A DNA stretch of 64,000 nucleotides from Atlantibacter subterraneus (GTDB lineage: Bacteria; Pseudomonadota; Gammaproteobacteria; Enterobacterales; Enterobacteriaceae), in assembly GCF_007570865.1 (NCBI RefSeq), contig NZ_VLPS01000010.1, forward strand, positions 153,947 through 217,946. The letters run 5' to 3'. This document shows positions 28,101-35,268 of the stretch, piece by piece (the first letter of the stretch is position 1; each line of letters starts with the position of its first letter). The position numbers and the translations under genes are program-made. The notes beneath the pieces are model-generated. The model saw only the letters and a list, made by a program, of their open reading frames with translations, did not search any database and was not told the DNA's origin.

Positions 28101-28389
28101 TGTAGTAAACGAAATCGCGCTGCATCACTTTATCCCACGCCCGGTGGATGCGCCCGCCCAGCTCCGGCAGCAGCATCACCCGGATAAAGTCGTTTTCCAG
28201 GTACACCGCCTGGTAGATTTTCTCTTCGCGTTCACCGGTCAGCGTATCGATCACGCCCCAGGGATAAACCGCGCCGGATGAGCCCTGATAAACGCGTTTT
28301 TCCAGAAACATTGGGTTGGGATCTTCCTGACCCGTGGTCCATGTCGGTAAGGAAATGCTCTCTCGCCAGACCTTCACGTTGCCGTACAT
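25114..28389 (-). CDS. DUF5107 and TPR-repeat protein, function unknown
   Basis: Very large cytosolic protein (1091 residues, no signal peptide or membrane segment). The N-terminal half (about 1-440) is a DUF5107 domain, in my judgement with a mutarotase-like beta-sandwich, rich in aromatic and acidic residues typical of carbohydrate binding (PWISGGIEFNWPQHHRP, HFLWWANPAVKGG, GAWHHGENGG, WSWGYGDFGQAWDRNL). The second half (about 455-1085) is a helical tetratricopeptide solenoid (for example AFDYYQRALELDPHDYRCNVALA and EASLRKAAELEPENPRLLFEL). GGAGAGACGC precedes the ATG. It heads an operon with a sugar porter and a mutarotase and diverges from a ROK regulator. A glycan-processing or sugar-sensing role is inference; no catalytic residue can be named. 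Confidence 0.85.
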   Translation of the reverse strand: MYGNVKVWRESISLPTWTTGQEDPNPMFLEKRVYQGSSGAVYPWGVIDTLTGEREEKIYQAVYLENDFIRVMLLPELGGRIHRAWDKVMQRDFVYYNEVVKPALVGLVGPWISGGIEFNWPQHHRPTTFMPVDVTLKSNDDGSQTVWLGEVEPMRGLQVMTGFTLYPHKALIEITGKVFNPNATPRHFLWWANPAVKGGDDHQSVFPPDVTAVFDHGKRDVSSFPIAHGTYYKVDYSAGVDISRYKNIPVPTSYMADKSDYDFVGAWHHGENGGLLHVADHHVSPGKKQWSWGYGDFGQAWDRNLTDENGPYIELMTGVFTDNQPDFTWIAPFEEKVFVQNFLPYSHLGTLQNASTEAAIKLERHNGQLHIGVYAIAPLNDVTLELSQGGALVWQQPLSLTPAQAWQETLADNFPDRLTLTLRDASGQPILHYLEHIAEATPLPDPACAPALPADITNGDELYFIGQHLEQYLHASRSAFDYYQRALELDPHDYRCNVALATLEFNRARWPQAQAHAEAALKRAHRLNKNPQCGQASQLLGAALEKQGQLDAAYDHYFKASWSGNCRDAAFYDLARLALRRGESAKALAFCQQSLRFNASNNLAMALNALLMAQNGQRDAALTYIEQQLADYPLSYALHYARYAISQSEQALTQLRDITNQRGVNASVLAGWLVNLGMKAEARELLALLDNPETLPLLWRAALEEDDVQRQRWLALAKANFTIKVRFPNLVDEVEMLRQLPQDGFAQYLLGCFYYSKRLYAEAVACWEFARQQLPGFAAVHRLLGIWAWNKQHDAAQAEASLRKAAELEPENPRLLFELDYLHKQLGRPTAQRLALLEKHQPVALLRDDLTAELLSLWHIHGKNAEAHAVLAQRTFHPWEGGEGKITDQYLINQQRRALEAIHHGDYRSAQNLLKEALHYPLNLGEGRLAGQTDNDIWYLLGWCAEQQQETQHADAAWRQAIQGDAGLDAGRYYNDQPVDYQFWQAMALKRLGEHEQAEARFRQFIAWGQQHHNDPVESDFFAVSLPDLVVLDSDPQQRHRQHCLFVEALGYLGLGERHAFNERIDTLLALNPAHDKAHLLLALSNSPILS

Positions 28390-28409
28390 GTGCGTCTCTC
28401 CAGTAAAAA

Positions 28410-28439
28410 AATGACAGTGAAATAAGGTATACTGTCATT
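28410..28439. promoter_or_regulatory. Putative ROK-regulator operator
   Basis: Perfect 9-bp inverted repeat AATGACAGT / ACTGTCATT with a 12-bp spacer, centred in the divergent gap between the DUF5107 gene and the ROK gene. A TATACT hexamer (28428-28433) overlaps its right arm and could be the -10 of the ROK gene, so binding would repress both directions. Confidence 0.65.
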
Positions 28440-28505
28440 CTGGACAACAAATTCGTGGCGGTAACACGTAGTGGTCACGTAATACAGTTAACGGAGTTTA
28501 GTGAA

Positions 28506-29702
28506 GTGACGATCGTTGGTCTAAATAATCAGCGGGTGCGGCAGTACAACAAAAAGGCGCTAATGACGCTGATTTGGCAGGAAAAAGTGGTCAGTAAATC
28601 GCAGCTGGCGCGCCAGACTGACCTGTCGATCCCCGCCGTGAGCAATATTCTCGATGAGCTGGTGGAGGAGGGGCATCTGGCCCATTCGCAGCAGGCGTTG
28701 AGTAAACGCGGGCTGAGCAGCGGCAGCTATCAAATTCCGTTAACCGGGCCGCTAACCCTGTGCCTGAACGTGACGCCGACCACCATCGAAAGCCAGCTGG
28801 CGGACCAGCAGCTTTCGCCGCTGGGGGAGTACGCCAAAACCCACGTCGATGCGCCGCACCCGGAAGCGCTACTGGCGGCAATGCTGAGGATTTGTCATCA
28901 GTATGCCAAAACGTACAGCGGCAATACCTTTCGCCTTGCCATCGCCATCCACGGCCAGGTGGATCCGGTGACCGGCGTATCGCAAACCATGCCGCAGGCT
29001 CCGTGGAAAGCGCCGGTGGAAATCAAATATTTGCTGGAAGAAAAGCTTAAATGGCCGGTGCTGGTGGATAACGACTGCGTGATGCTGGCGCTGGCGGAGA
29101 AGTGGCAGAACCCCAGCCGACAGCAGGATTTCTGCGTGATTAACGTCGATTATGGGATTGGTTCGTCATTTGTGATTAACCAGCAGATTTATCGCGGCAG
29201 TCTGTACGGCAGCGGCCAGATTGGCCACACCATTATCGATCCGGACGGCATGGCCTGCACCTGTGGCCGCTACGGCTGCCTGGAGACCGTGGCTTCCCTG
29301 ACGGCGCTGAAAAAGCAGGCGCGCGTCTGGTTTAAAAGCCAGCCGGGCATGGGCGACCAGGATATCGACAATCTGACCACCGCGCATCTGCTGACCCTGT
29401 GGCGGCAGCACGATCCGATGGTCGAACAGTGGGTAGAAAACGGTGCCACCACCATCGGCCTGAGCCTGTATAACTTTCTTAATATTCTGAATATCAATCA
29501 GATTTGGTTTTACGGGCGCTGCTGTGAATTTGGCGAGCGCTGGCTGGCGGCCATTACCCGGCAGATCAGCACCAATCCGTTCGATCCGGCGGACCCGACG
29601 CGGGTTAACGCCACGCGCGTGGCCTTTGGGGAATTAAGCCGGGCGCAGCAAATTATGGGGATTGGTTATTTGTACGTGGAGAAGGCGCTGGAGAATTTTT
29701 AA
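28506..29702 (+). CDS. ROK-family transcriptional regulator (NagC/XylR-like)
   Basis: Repressor with an N-terminal winged helix (QYNKKALMTLIWQEKVVSKSQLARQTDLSIPAVSNILDEL, broken here by domain: about residues 8-60) and a C-terminal ROK sugar-kinase-like domain. The zinc motif CTCGRYGC is near residue 250, with the upstream histidine in GQIGHTI. I chose the GTG at 28506, which lies 9 nt after GGAG; an upstream GTG at 28455 would add 17 residues without a ribosome site. It probably controls the divergent DUF5107-porter-mutarotase operon through the palindrome at 28410-28439, with a sugar as inducer. Confidence 0.85.
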   Translation: MTIVGLNNQRVRQYNKKALMTLIWQEKVVSKSQLARQTDLSIPAVSNILDELVEEGHLAHSQQALSKRGLSSGSYQIPLTGPLTLCLNVTPTTIESQLADQQLSPLGEYAKTHVDAPHPEALLAAMLRICHQYAKTYSGNTFRLAIAIHGQVDPVTGVSQTMPQAPWKAPVEIKYLLEEKLKWPVLVDNDCVMLALAEKWQNPSRQQDFCVINVDYGIGSSFVINQQIYRGSLYGSGQIGHTIIDPDGMACTCGRYGCLETVASLTALKKQARVWFKSQPGMGDQDIDNLTTAHLLTLWRQHDPMVEQWVENGATTIGLSLYNFLNILNINQIWFYGRCCEFGERWLAAITRQISTNPFDPADPTRVNATRVAFGELSRAQQIMGIGYLYVEKALENF

Positions 29703-29744
29703 AAAACGTGCTGGCGGCAGTCGAGTGCGGGCCGTCCAGCACGT
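29700..29744 (-). terminator. Terminator of the talarate operon
   Basis: Arms ACGTGCTGG / CCAGCACGT with inner pairing and, read leftwards, a run of six T residues. It lies between the convergent ROK gene and MFS transporter gene and terminates the minus-strand transcript. Confidence 0.75.
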
Positions 29745-29763
29745 GTGCTAATTAAAACACCAA

Positions 29764-31077
29764 TTACGCAGCCGCCAGTGGCTGCAATTTAATGCGATCC
29801 AGCGGACCGACAATAAATACGTAAGAAAACAGGCCAATCAGCCCCATCGAACCGACATACAAAATAGCGTAATCAAACGAGCTGGTGGTGGTCAGGATGT
29901 AGCCAATCACCAGCGGGGTAATGATACTCGCCAGGTTACCGCACATATTGAACACGCCGCCCGCCACGCCCAGCACTTCTTTGGGTGAGGTATCGCTCAG
30001 TACGCACCAGCCGAGATTGCCGAAGCCTTTGGCGAAGAACGCGATGCTCATCGCCGCCACCACAATCACTTCCGACTCGGTGTAGTTGGCGCTGACAATC
30101 ACACACGAGAGCAGCATGCCGCAGATAATCGGCACTTTGCGGGCGTAAGTCAGGCTGTGGCCCTTACGCAGCAGGTAATCCGAGAACATCCCGCCGATTA
30201 ATCCGCCGGCAAACCCGGCGATCGCGGGGATAGAGGCGATTAAACCGACTTTAAGGATCGACATCCCTTTGGCCTGATACAGATAGGTCGGGAACCAGGT
30301 CAGGAAGAACCAGGTGATGGAGGTGACGCAGAACTGGCCGATATACACGCCAATCATCATGCGGTTTACGCACACCTGTTTTAACTGCGCCAGCGAGATT
30401 TTTTGTTTTTTCTCCTGTTTGCCTAATTCCGGCTCGCCGCCGCCCTGTTTAATATAATCGAGTTCCTGCTGGTTAATTTTTTTATGCTTAAACGGATCCT
30501 GGACAAAGCCCAGCCAGAATATGCCCAAAATAATGCCGATGCCGCCGATATAATAAAACACATAGTGCCAGCTTAAATTATGCAAAATAATGGTCATTAA
30601 TGGCGTCACAATCCCTAAGGAAATATACTGCGCGGCCTGATAAACCGAGGTGACGAATCCACGCTCTTTATTCGGGAACCACTGGACGCTTAACCGGCTG
30701 TTGGCCGGGAAGGCCGGGGCTTCAATCGCGCCCATCAGCAAACGCAGGGTGACCAGCGCCATCAGCGGCGTGGCGAACAGGTAAATCGTGCCCTGCAGCA
30801 TCGTCACCAGCGACCAGCCAATCAGCGCCACGCCGTACACCAGCCGGGAGCCGTAGCGATCGAGCAGCCAGCCGCCGGGGATTTGCATAATCACGTAAGA
30901 AATACCAAATGAGGAAAACGCCAGCCCCATCATTTCCGGATCGAACGCTAACTCTTTACTCATAAACGGCGCAACCACAGAAAGGGTGGCGCGGTCGGCA
31001 TAATTAAATACGGTGGCTAAAAATAAAAAAATTAAAATCGTATAACGAACATTGGTTTTGGCCTTGAAATTATCCAT
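29764..31077 (-). CDS. MFS galactarate/talarate transporter (GudP-like)
   Basis: Twelve-helix permease of 437 residues in the hexuronate/glucarate branch of the anion:cation symporter family. Matching segments: FLFLATVFNYADRATLSVVAPFMSKEL at the N-terminus, GWLLDRYGSRLVYGVAL, RLLMGAIEAPAFPANSRLSVQWFP, and GGVFNMCGNLASIITPLVIGY near residue 370. It lies 105 bp downstream of the dehydratase gene, in the arrangement known for the Salmonella L-talarate/galactarate utilisation locus. It probably imports these aldarates with protons. Confidence 0.88.
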   Translation of the reverse strand: MDNFKAKTNVRYTILIFLFLATVFNYADRATLSVVAPFMSKELAFDPEMMGLAFSSFGISYVIMQIPGGWLLDRYGSRLVYGVALIGWSLVTMLQGTIYLFATPLMALVTLRLLMGAIEAPAFPANSRLSVQWFPNKERGFVTSVYQAAQYISLGIVTPLMTIILHNLSWHYVFYYIGGIGIILGIFWLGFVQDPFKHKKINQQELDYIKQGGGEPELGKQEKKQKISLAQLKQVCVNRMMIGVYIGQFCVTSITWFFLTWFPTYLYQAKGMSILKVGLIASIPAIAGFAGGLIGGMFSDYLLRKGHSLTYARKVPIICGMLLSCVIVSANYTESEVIVVAAMSIAFFAKGFGNLGWCVLSDTSPKEVLGVAGGVFNMCGNLASIITPLVIGYILTTTSSFDYAILYVGSMGLIGLFSYVFIVGPLDRIKLQPLAAA

Positions 31078-31131
31078 AGAAGATAACTCCTGCGTAGGAT
31101 TATTAATATTAATAGAGGTGAGGGATATTCT

Positions 31132-31175
31132 GGGTGGATAATGCCCGATCTGCTGCCGTTGTTAATTATCCACCC
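31132..31175. repeat. Intercistronic hairpin of the talarate operon
   Basis: Perfect 11-bp arms GGGTGGATAAT / ATTATCCACCC with a 22-nt loop between the dehydratase stop and the transporter start. No U-tract on the minus strand follows, so an RNA stabiliser or attenuator is more likely than a terminator. Confidence 0.5.
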
Positions 31176-31182
31176 GAATTTA

Positions 31183-32379
31183 TTAAGGCTGTTTACCAAA
31201 TTCGCATTCCAGCACCGTCCACTTACGGGCCTGTTCGCTGATGGTAAAGCCCAGACCGTGACGATCGGAAACGTGCATCCGGCCATCGCGCAGTTCGAGC
31301 TGCTCGTTGAACATTGGGTTCAGCCATTCGAAATGTTCCAGCCACGGCTCAATCGGATAGGCCGCCGCCAGATGCAGGTGAACTTCCATGGCAAAATGCG
31401 GCGCCAGTTTGCGGCCATGTTTAGCGGCCAGATCCATGATTTTCAGGAACGGCGAAATGCCGCCAACGCGCGGCGCGTCCGGCTGGACGAAATCGCTGGC
31501 GTTGCCGAGGATCAACTGCTCATGCTCGCGGAAGCTGGTGAGCATTTCACCGGTAGCGATAGGGGTGTCCAGCGCGGCGGTCAGCGCGGCGTGGCCCTCC
31601 ACGTCATAGGCGTCCAGCGGCTCCTCAATCCAGATCAGATTGAAATCTTCCATTTTTCGGCCCATGCGAATAGCGGTTTCCCGGTCCCACTGCTGGTTTG
31701 CGTCCACCATCAGCGGGAACGCGTCGCCCAGCTCTTTGCGCACGGCGGTTAAGCGGCGGATATCCTCCTGGGTATTCGGTTGGCCCACTTTCAGTTTGAT
31801 GCCGCCAATGCCGCTTTCGCGCGAGATCGCCACGTTCTTCAGCACCTGATCCAACGGGGTATGCAGGAAGCCGCCGGACGTGTTGTAGCACTGCACGGAA
31901 TCGCGGTGTGAGCCGAGCAGTTTTGCCAGCGGCAGACCGGCGCGTTTGGCTTTCAAATCCCACAGCGCGATATCGATCGGGGAGATCGCCTGCACCGCCA
32001 TGCCGCTACGGCCCACAGACGCGCCCGCCCACAGCAGTTTGGTATAGATCTTATCGATATCGTTGGGATCTTCGCCCAGCAGGTTATCGGCGATCTCCTT
32101 AGCGTGCGCGTAAATCCCCTGGCCGCCCGCGCGTTTGGAATAGCTGAAACCCACCCCTTCGAAGCCATCGCGAGTGCGGATCTCGGCAAAAATAATCGCC
32201 ACCTCGGTTAACGGTTTTTGGCGGCCTGTCAGCACTTTGGCATCGCTTACCGGCGTGGCCAGCGGCAGGAAGGAAAGGGAAATTTTTACCCACGCAATAC
32301 GGTCACCGGTTTCGGCAGCCGTTCTGGCATTAGTCACTTTGGCGTAGGTCACAGCCTGGGAGTTAGCGCTATCGATCAT
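31183..32379 (-). CDS. L-talarate/galactarate dehydratase
   Basis: Enolase-superfamily dehydratase that converts L-talarate or galactarate (meso-galactarate) to 5-keto-4-deoxy-D-glucarate. With the ATG at 32379 (GGAG 6 nt upstream) the protein is 398 residues and aligns without gaps, as far as I recall, to Salmonella TalrD/GalrD. The catalytic and metal residues fall at family positions: K195 and K197 (GIKLKVG), D226 and N228 (VDANQQW), E252 (IEEPLD), E278 (ATGEML) and H328 (APHFAMEV). Downstream aldolase (GarL type) is not in this window and must come from elsewhere. Expression is likely controlled from two LacI-type operators 30-75 bp upstream. Confidence 0.93.
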   Translation of the reverse strand: MIDSANSQAVTYAKVTNARTAAETGDRIAWVKISLSFLPLATPVSDAKVLTGRQKPLTEVAIIFAEIRTRDGFEGVGFSYSKRAGGQGIYAHAKEIADNLLGEDPNDIDKIYTKLLWAGASVGRSGMAVQAISPIDIALWDLKAKRAGLPLAKLLGSHRDSVQCYNTSGGFLHTPLDQVLKNVAISRESGIGGIKLKVGQPNTQEDIRRLTAVRKELGDAFPLMVDANQQWDRETAIRMGRKMEDFNLIWIEEPLDAYDVEGHAALTAALDTPIATGEMLTSFREHEQLILGNASDFVQPDAPRVGGISPFLKIMDLAAKHGRKLAPHFAMEVHLHLAAAYPIEPWLEHFEWLNPMFNEQLELRDGRMHVSDRHGLGFTISEQARKWTVLECEFGKQP

Positions 32380-32409
32380 AAGAGTCTCCATTAACCCGGT
32401 GGTTTAAAA

Positions 32410-32423
32410 TGTTTGCGCTAACA
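32410..32423. promoter_or_regulatory. LacI-family operator A upstream of talarate dehydratase
   Basis: TGTTTGCGCTAACA differs from a perfect TGTTAGCGCTAACA palindrome at one position. It is paired with a second copy centred 32 bp away, about three helical turns. Confidence 0.7.
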
Positions 32424-32441
32424 TTTGTAGGCTCAGGGAAA

Positions 32442-32455
32442 TGTTAGCGCTATCT
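32442..32455. promoter_or_regulatory. LacI-family operator B upstream of talarate dehydratase
   Basis: TGTTAGCGCTATCT matches the same palindrome at 11 of 14 positions. Its left half and the right half of operator A form a 12-bp perfect inverted repeat (32415-32426 with 32439-32450). Confidence 0.65.
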
Positions 32456-32624
32456 TTCATGGCATAAACTGAGATTTAGATCGCAAATAGCCGCTTAATT
32501 GATCGCTTTTTGTGATGTTAATCGAGAATTTGCGCCACTGAATGGCGGATCTTTATTTATTAATGATTGCGCAATCATTGGTGGTGTCTCGCATTTCTGG
32601 AAACAGGGGGATAATTAACCGATA

Positions 32625-33689
32625 ATGTTCGCCGCTTTCACGCGCCATGAGAGGACGGTTGTCGAATTGAAAAGTGAACGAAACGCCAGAAAGACGGTAT
32701 CCCGCGCTCCGACGCTCGAAGATGTCGCCCGCGCCGCTGGACTGTCGCCCATGACGGTAAGCCGCGCGTTGAACACACCAAATATCGTGCGCCCGGCCAC
32801 CGTGGCGAAAGTCATGGAAGCGGTGAAAGTGACCGGATACATCCCCAATCTGCTGGCCGGTAGCCTGGCGTCGCGGCGCAGCAAGCTGATCGCGGTGGTG
32901 GTGCCGCAAATTAACAACAATATGTTTGTCGATACCGTACAGTCGTTAAGCGATGAGCTGGCGGTGCGGGGCTATCATCTGCTGTTGTGCGTGGCGGGGT
33001 ATAGCCATGAAAGCGAAACCGATATTGTCTCGACGCTGCTCTCCCGCCGCCCTGACGGCATCGTATTAACCGGCATTCATCACAATACCGAGCTGAAAAA
33101 GGCAATTATCAATACCGGGCTGCCGGTCGTGGAAATCTGGGATTTAACCCCCACGCCCATCGATATGCTGGTGGGGTTCTCCCACGAAAAAATTGGCAAT
33201 GCCATTGGCGAATACCTGCTTAACAAAGGCCACCGGCGCTTTGGTTTTATCTGGACCGATGATAAACGCGCCATGCTGCGTAAAAAGGGCGTGCTGGATG
33301 TGCTCAACCGCCAGGGAGATTGCCAGTGGCAGGATGCGCTGGTGCCGCTGCCCGCGACCATGGCGCTGGGGCGCAGCGGTCTTGGCGCACTGTTAAAAAG
33401 CGGCCAGACGTTCGACGCTATCATCTGTAGTTCAGACACCCTGGCGCAGGGGGCAATTTTCGAAGCGCAAACCCACCAGCTGCGCGTGCCGCAGGACATC
33501 GCGGTGATGGGCTTCGGCGATCTTGATTTCGCCGCCTGTAATATTCCGGCAATCACCACCGTTAATATCGACCGCTGGAAAATCGGCAAAGACGCCGCCA
33601 CGCTGCTGGCCGATAAGATTGAAGGCGTGCCGGTGGAGGAGGGGATTGTCGATATTGGATTTACGCTGATGGAAAGGGAATCGGCGTAA
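32625..33689 (+). CDS. LacI-family regulator of the talarate locus
   Basis: Repressor of about 354 residues with a LacI headpiece (APTLEDVARAAGLSPMTVSRALNTPNIVRPAT, about residues 27-60 given in part) and a sugar-binding-type effector domain resembling GntR-type regulators. It diverges from the dehydratase gene and is the natural partner of the TGTTAGCGCTAACA-like operators, which is the half-site class used by GntR-like LacI members. Start is uncertain: ATG at 32625 has a GGGGGA 12 nt upstream, and a later TTG at 32673 is possible. A good terminator follows. Confidence 0.85.
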   Translation: MFAAFTRHERTVVELKSERNARKTVSRAPTLEDVARAAGLSPMTVSRALNTPNIVRPATVAKVMEAVKVTGYIPNLLAGSLASRRSKLIAVVVPQINNNMFVDTVQSLSDELAVRGYHLLLCVAGYSHESETDIVSTLLSRRPDGIVLTGIHHNTELKKAIINTGLPVVEIWDLTPTPIDMLVGFSHEKIGNAIGEYLLNKGHRRFGFIWTDDKRAMLRKKGVLDVLNRQGDCQWQDALVPLPATMALGRSGLGALLKSGQTFDAIICSSDTLAQGAIFEAQTHQLRVPQDIAVMGFGDLDFAACNIPAITTVNIDRWKIGKDAATLLADKIEGVPVEEGIVDIGFTLMERESA

Positions 33690-33714
33690 GCGCGCTTCCT
33701 GATACTTTTTTTCT

Positions 33715-33740
33715 AAGCGCCTGAATGGGCGCTTTTTTTT
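33715..33740 (+). terminator. Terminator after the talarate regulator
   Basis: 7-bp stem AAGCGCC / GGCGCTT with a 6-nt loop, continuing into eight T residues; 26 bp after the stop of the LacI-type gene. Confidence 0.85.
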
Positions 33741-33854
33741 GCCTGACGATTACGCTGGCTTATCCATCAAGATGTTCCCACCACTACGCTCACCTTGCCT
33801 TTTTCTTTGCATTTGCCTCCGCTGCAACCGAAATAAACCGAAAGCATCCTCCCG

Positions 33855-33868
33855 GTGAAACGTTTCAC
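33855..33868. promoter_or_regulatory. Putative Cra operator upstream of the tagatose-type operon
   Basis: Perfect palindrome GTGAAACGTTTCAC whose core TGAAACGTTTCA fits the Cra (FruR) consensus TGAAWCGNTTCA exactly. It lies 125 bp upstream of the first gene. The operon-encoded regulator is DeoR-type, so this site suggests a second, global input; an RbsR-like ligand is an alternative. Confidence 0.6.
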
Positions 33869-33992
33869 TTTCGTTTTCTTTTTTCGCTTTAGCCGTTTTT
33901 GTGATGCTTATCGCAAACAAAAGAAAGCAAAAGGTTAATGATAGAAACCAGAGAGACACTAAATTTCAAATTTGCAACATAAAGGAAATCAA

Positions 33993-35258
33993 ATGAAAGA
34001 TATCATACATAAACATAAATCAGGGCAACCTGTTGGTATCTGTTCAGTCTGTTCTGCCCATCCTCTGGTTATTGAAGCGGCGCTGCTGTTCGATCTGAAT
34101 AGCGACCGCAAGGTGCTGATTGAAGCCACCTCCAACCAGGTGAACCAGTTCGGCGGTTACACGGGAATGAAGCCGGAGCAGTTCCGGGATTTTGTGCTGG
34201 CGATTGCCGATAAAGTGGGCTTCCCGCACTCGCGCCTGATCCTCGGCGGCGACCATCTTGGCCCTAACTGCTGGCAAAGCGAAGACGCCGAAAGCGCGCT
34301 GCTGAAATCGGAAGTGCTGATTGAACAGTACGTGCGCGCGGGTTTCACCAAAATTCATATCGATACTTCCATGTCCTGCGGGGACGATCCGGTTCCGCTA
34401 TTACCCACCACCGTAGCCGAACGCGCAGCGCGTCTTTGCCAGGTGGCGGAGCGCGTGGCAACCGACGAGCAAAAGCAGCACATCACCTATGTGGTGGGGA
34501 CTGAGGTGCCGGTACCGGGCGGTGAGAAAGAGGCTATCCAGTCGGTGCATATCACCACGCCGCAAGCGGCGATGGAAACCATCCAGACCCATTACGACGC
34601 CTTCGCCAGACTGGATTTGCATGACGCGATTGAACGCATCATCGCCATCGTGGTGCAGCCGGGCGTGGAGTTTGACCATTCATCCATCGTTCACTATCAG
34701 CCGGAACTGGCGCGCGACCTGACGAAAGCGATCGAAAGCACCAGCCTGGTGTATGAAGCTCACTCCACCGATTACCAGACGGCAGAGGCTTATAAAGCGC
34801 TGGTGCGCGACCACTTTGCGATTCTGAAAGTCGGCCCGGCACTGACCTTCGCCCTGCGTGAAGCCATGTTTGCGCTGGCCATGATCGAAAACACCCTGGT
34901 TGCGCCGGGCGAGCGTAGCGAACTGGTTTCGGTGATTGACAACGTGATGCAGGACGAGCCGGGCTACTGGAAAAATTACTACAGTACGCTGCATTCAAAA
35001 GCGATGATCGACCTGCACTTTAGCCTGTCCGATCGTCTGCGCTACTACTGGCCGCATCCGACTATCAATAAAGCCGTGAACAAAATGTTCGCCAACCTGG
35101 AAAGCGTCACGCTGCCGCTGGGGGTGATCAGCCAGTACTTCCCGGAACAGTTCCAGCGTATTAACGCGAAGCAAATCCCTCTGACGCCGAAAAACCTGGT
35201 GCTGTTCCGTATTCAGGATGTGCTGCGCCTGTACGCCTATGGTTGCGACCCGGAATAA
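33993..35258 (+). CDS. gatZ: Tagatose-1,6-bisphosphate aldolase non-catalytic subunit (GatZ/KbaZ)
   Basis: Accessory subunit (421 residues) required for full activity and stability of the class II tagatose-bisphosphate aldolase. The N-terminus [24 protein letters not shown] segment, [47 protein letters not shown] and [11 protein letters not shown] are near-identical to E. coli GatZ. ATG at 33993 is preceded by AAAGGAAATCA; the upstream in-frame TTG is not needed. First gene of a ten-gene operon that also carries the catalytic subunit two genes later. Whether the orthologue is GatZ or KbaZ cannot be decided; the GatD-like neighbour favours gat. Confidence 0.9.
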   Translation: MKDIIHKHKSGQPVGICSVCSAHPLVIEAALLFDLNSDRKVLIEATSNQVNQFGGYTGMKPEQFRDFVLAIADKVGFPHSRLILGGDHLGPNCWQSEDAESALLKSEVLIEQYVRAGFTKIHIDTSMSCGDDPVPLLPTTVAERAARLCQVAERVATDEQKQHITYVVGTEVPVPGGEKEAIQSVHITTPQAAMETIQTHYDAFARLDLHDAIERIIAIVVQPGVEFDHSSIVHYQPELARDLTKAIESTSLVYEAHSTDYQTAEAYKALVRDHFAILKVGPALTFALREAMFALAMIENTLVAPGERSELVSVIDNVMQDEPGYWKNYYSTLHSKAMIDLHFSLSDRLRYYWPHPTINKAVNKMFANLESVTLPLGVISQYFPEQFQRINAKQIPLTPKNLVLFRIQDVLRLYAYGCDPE

Positions 35259-35268
35259 GGACATCAAC

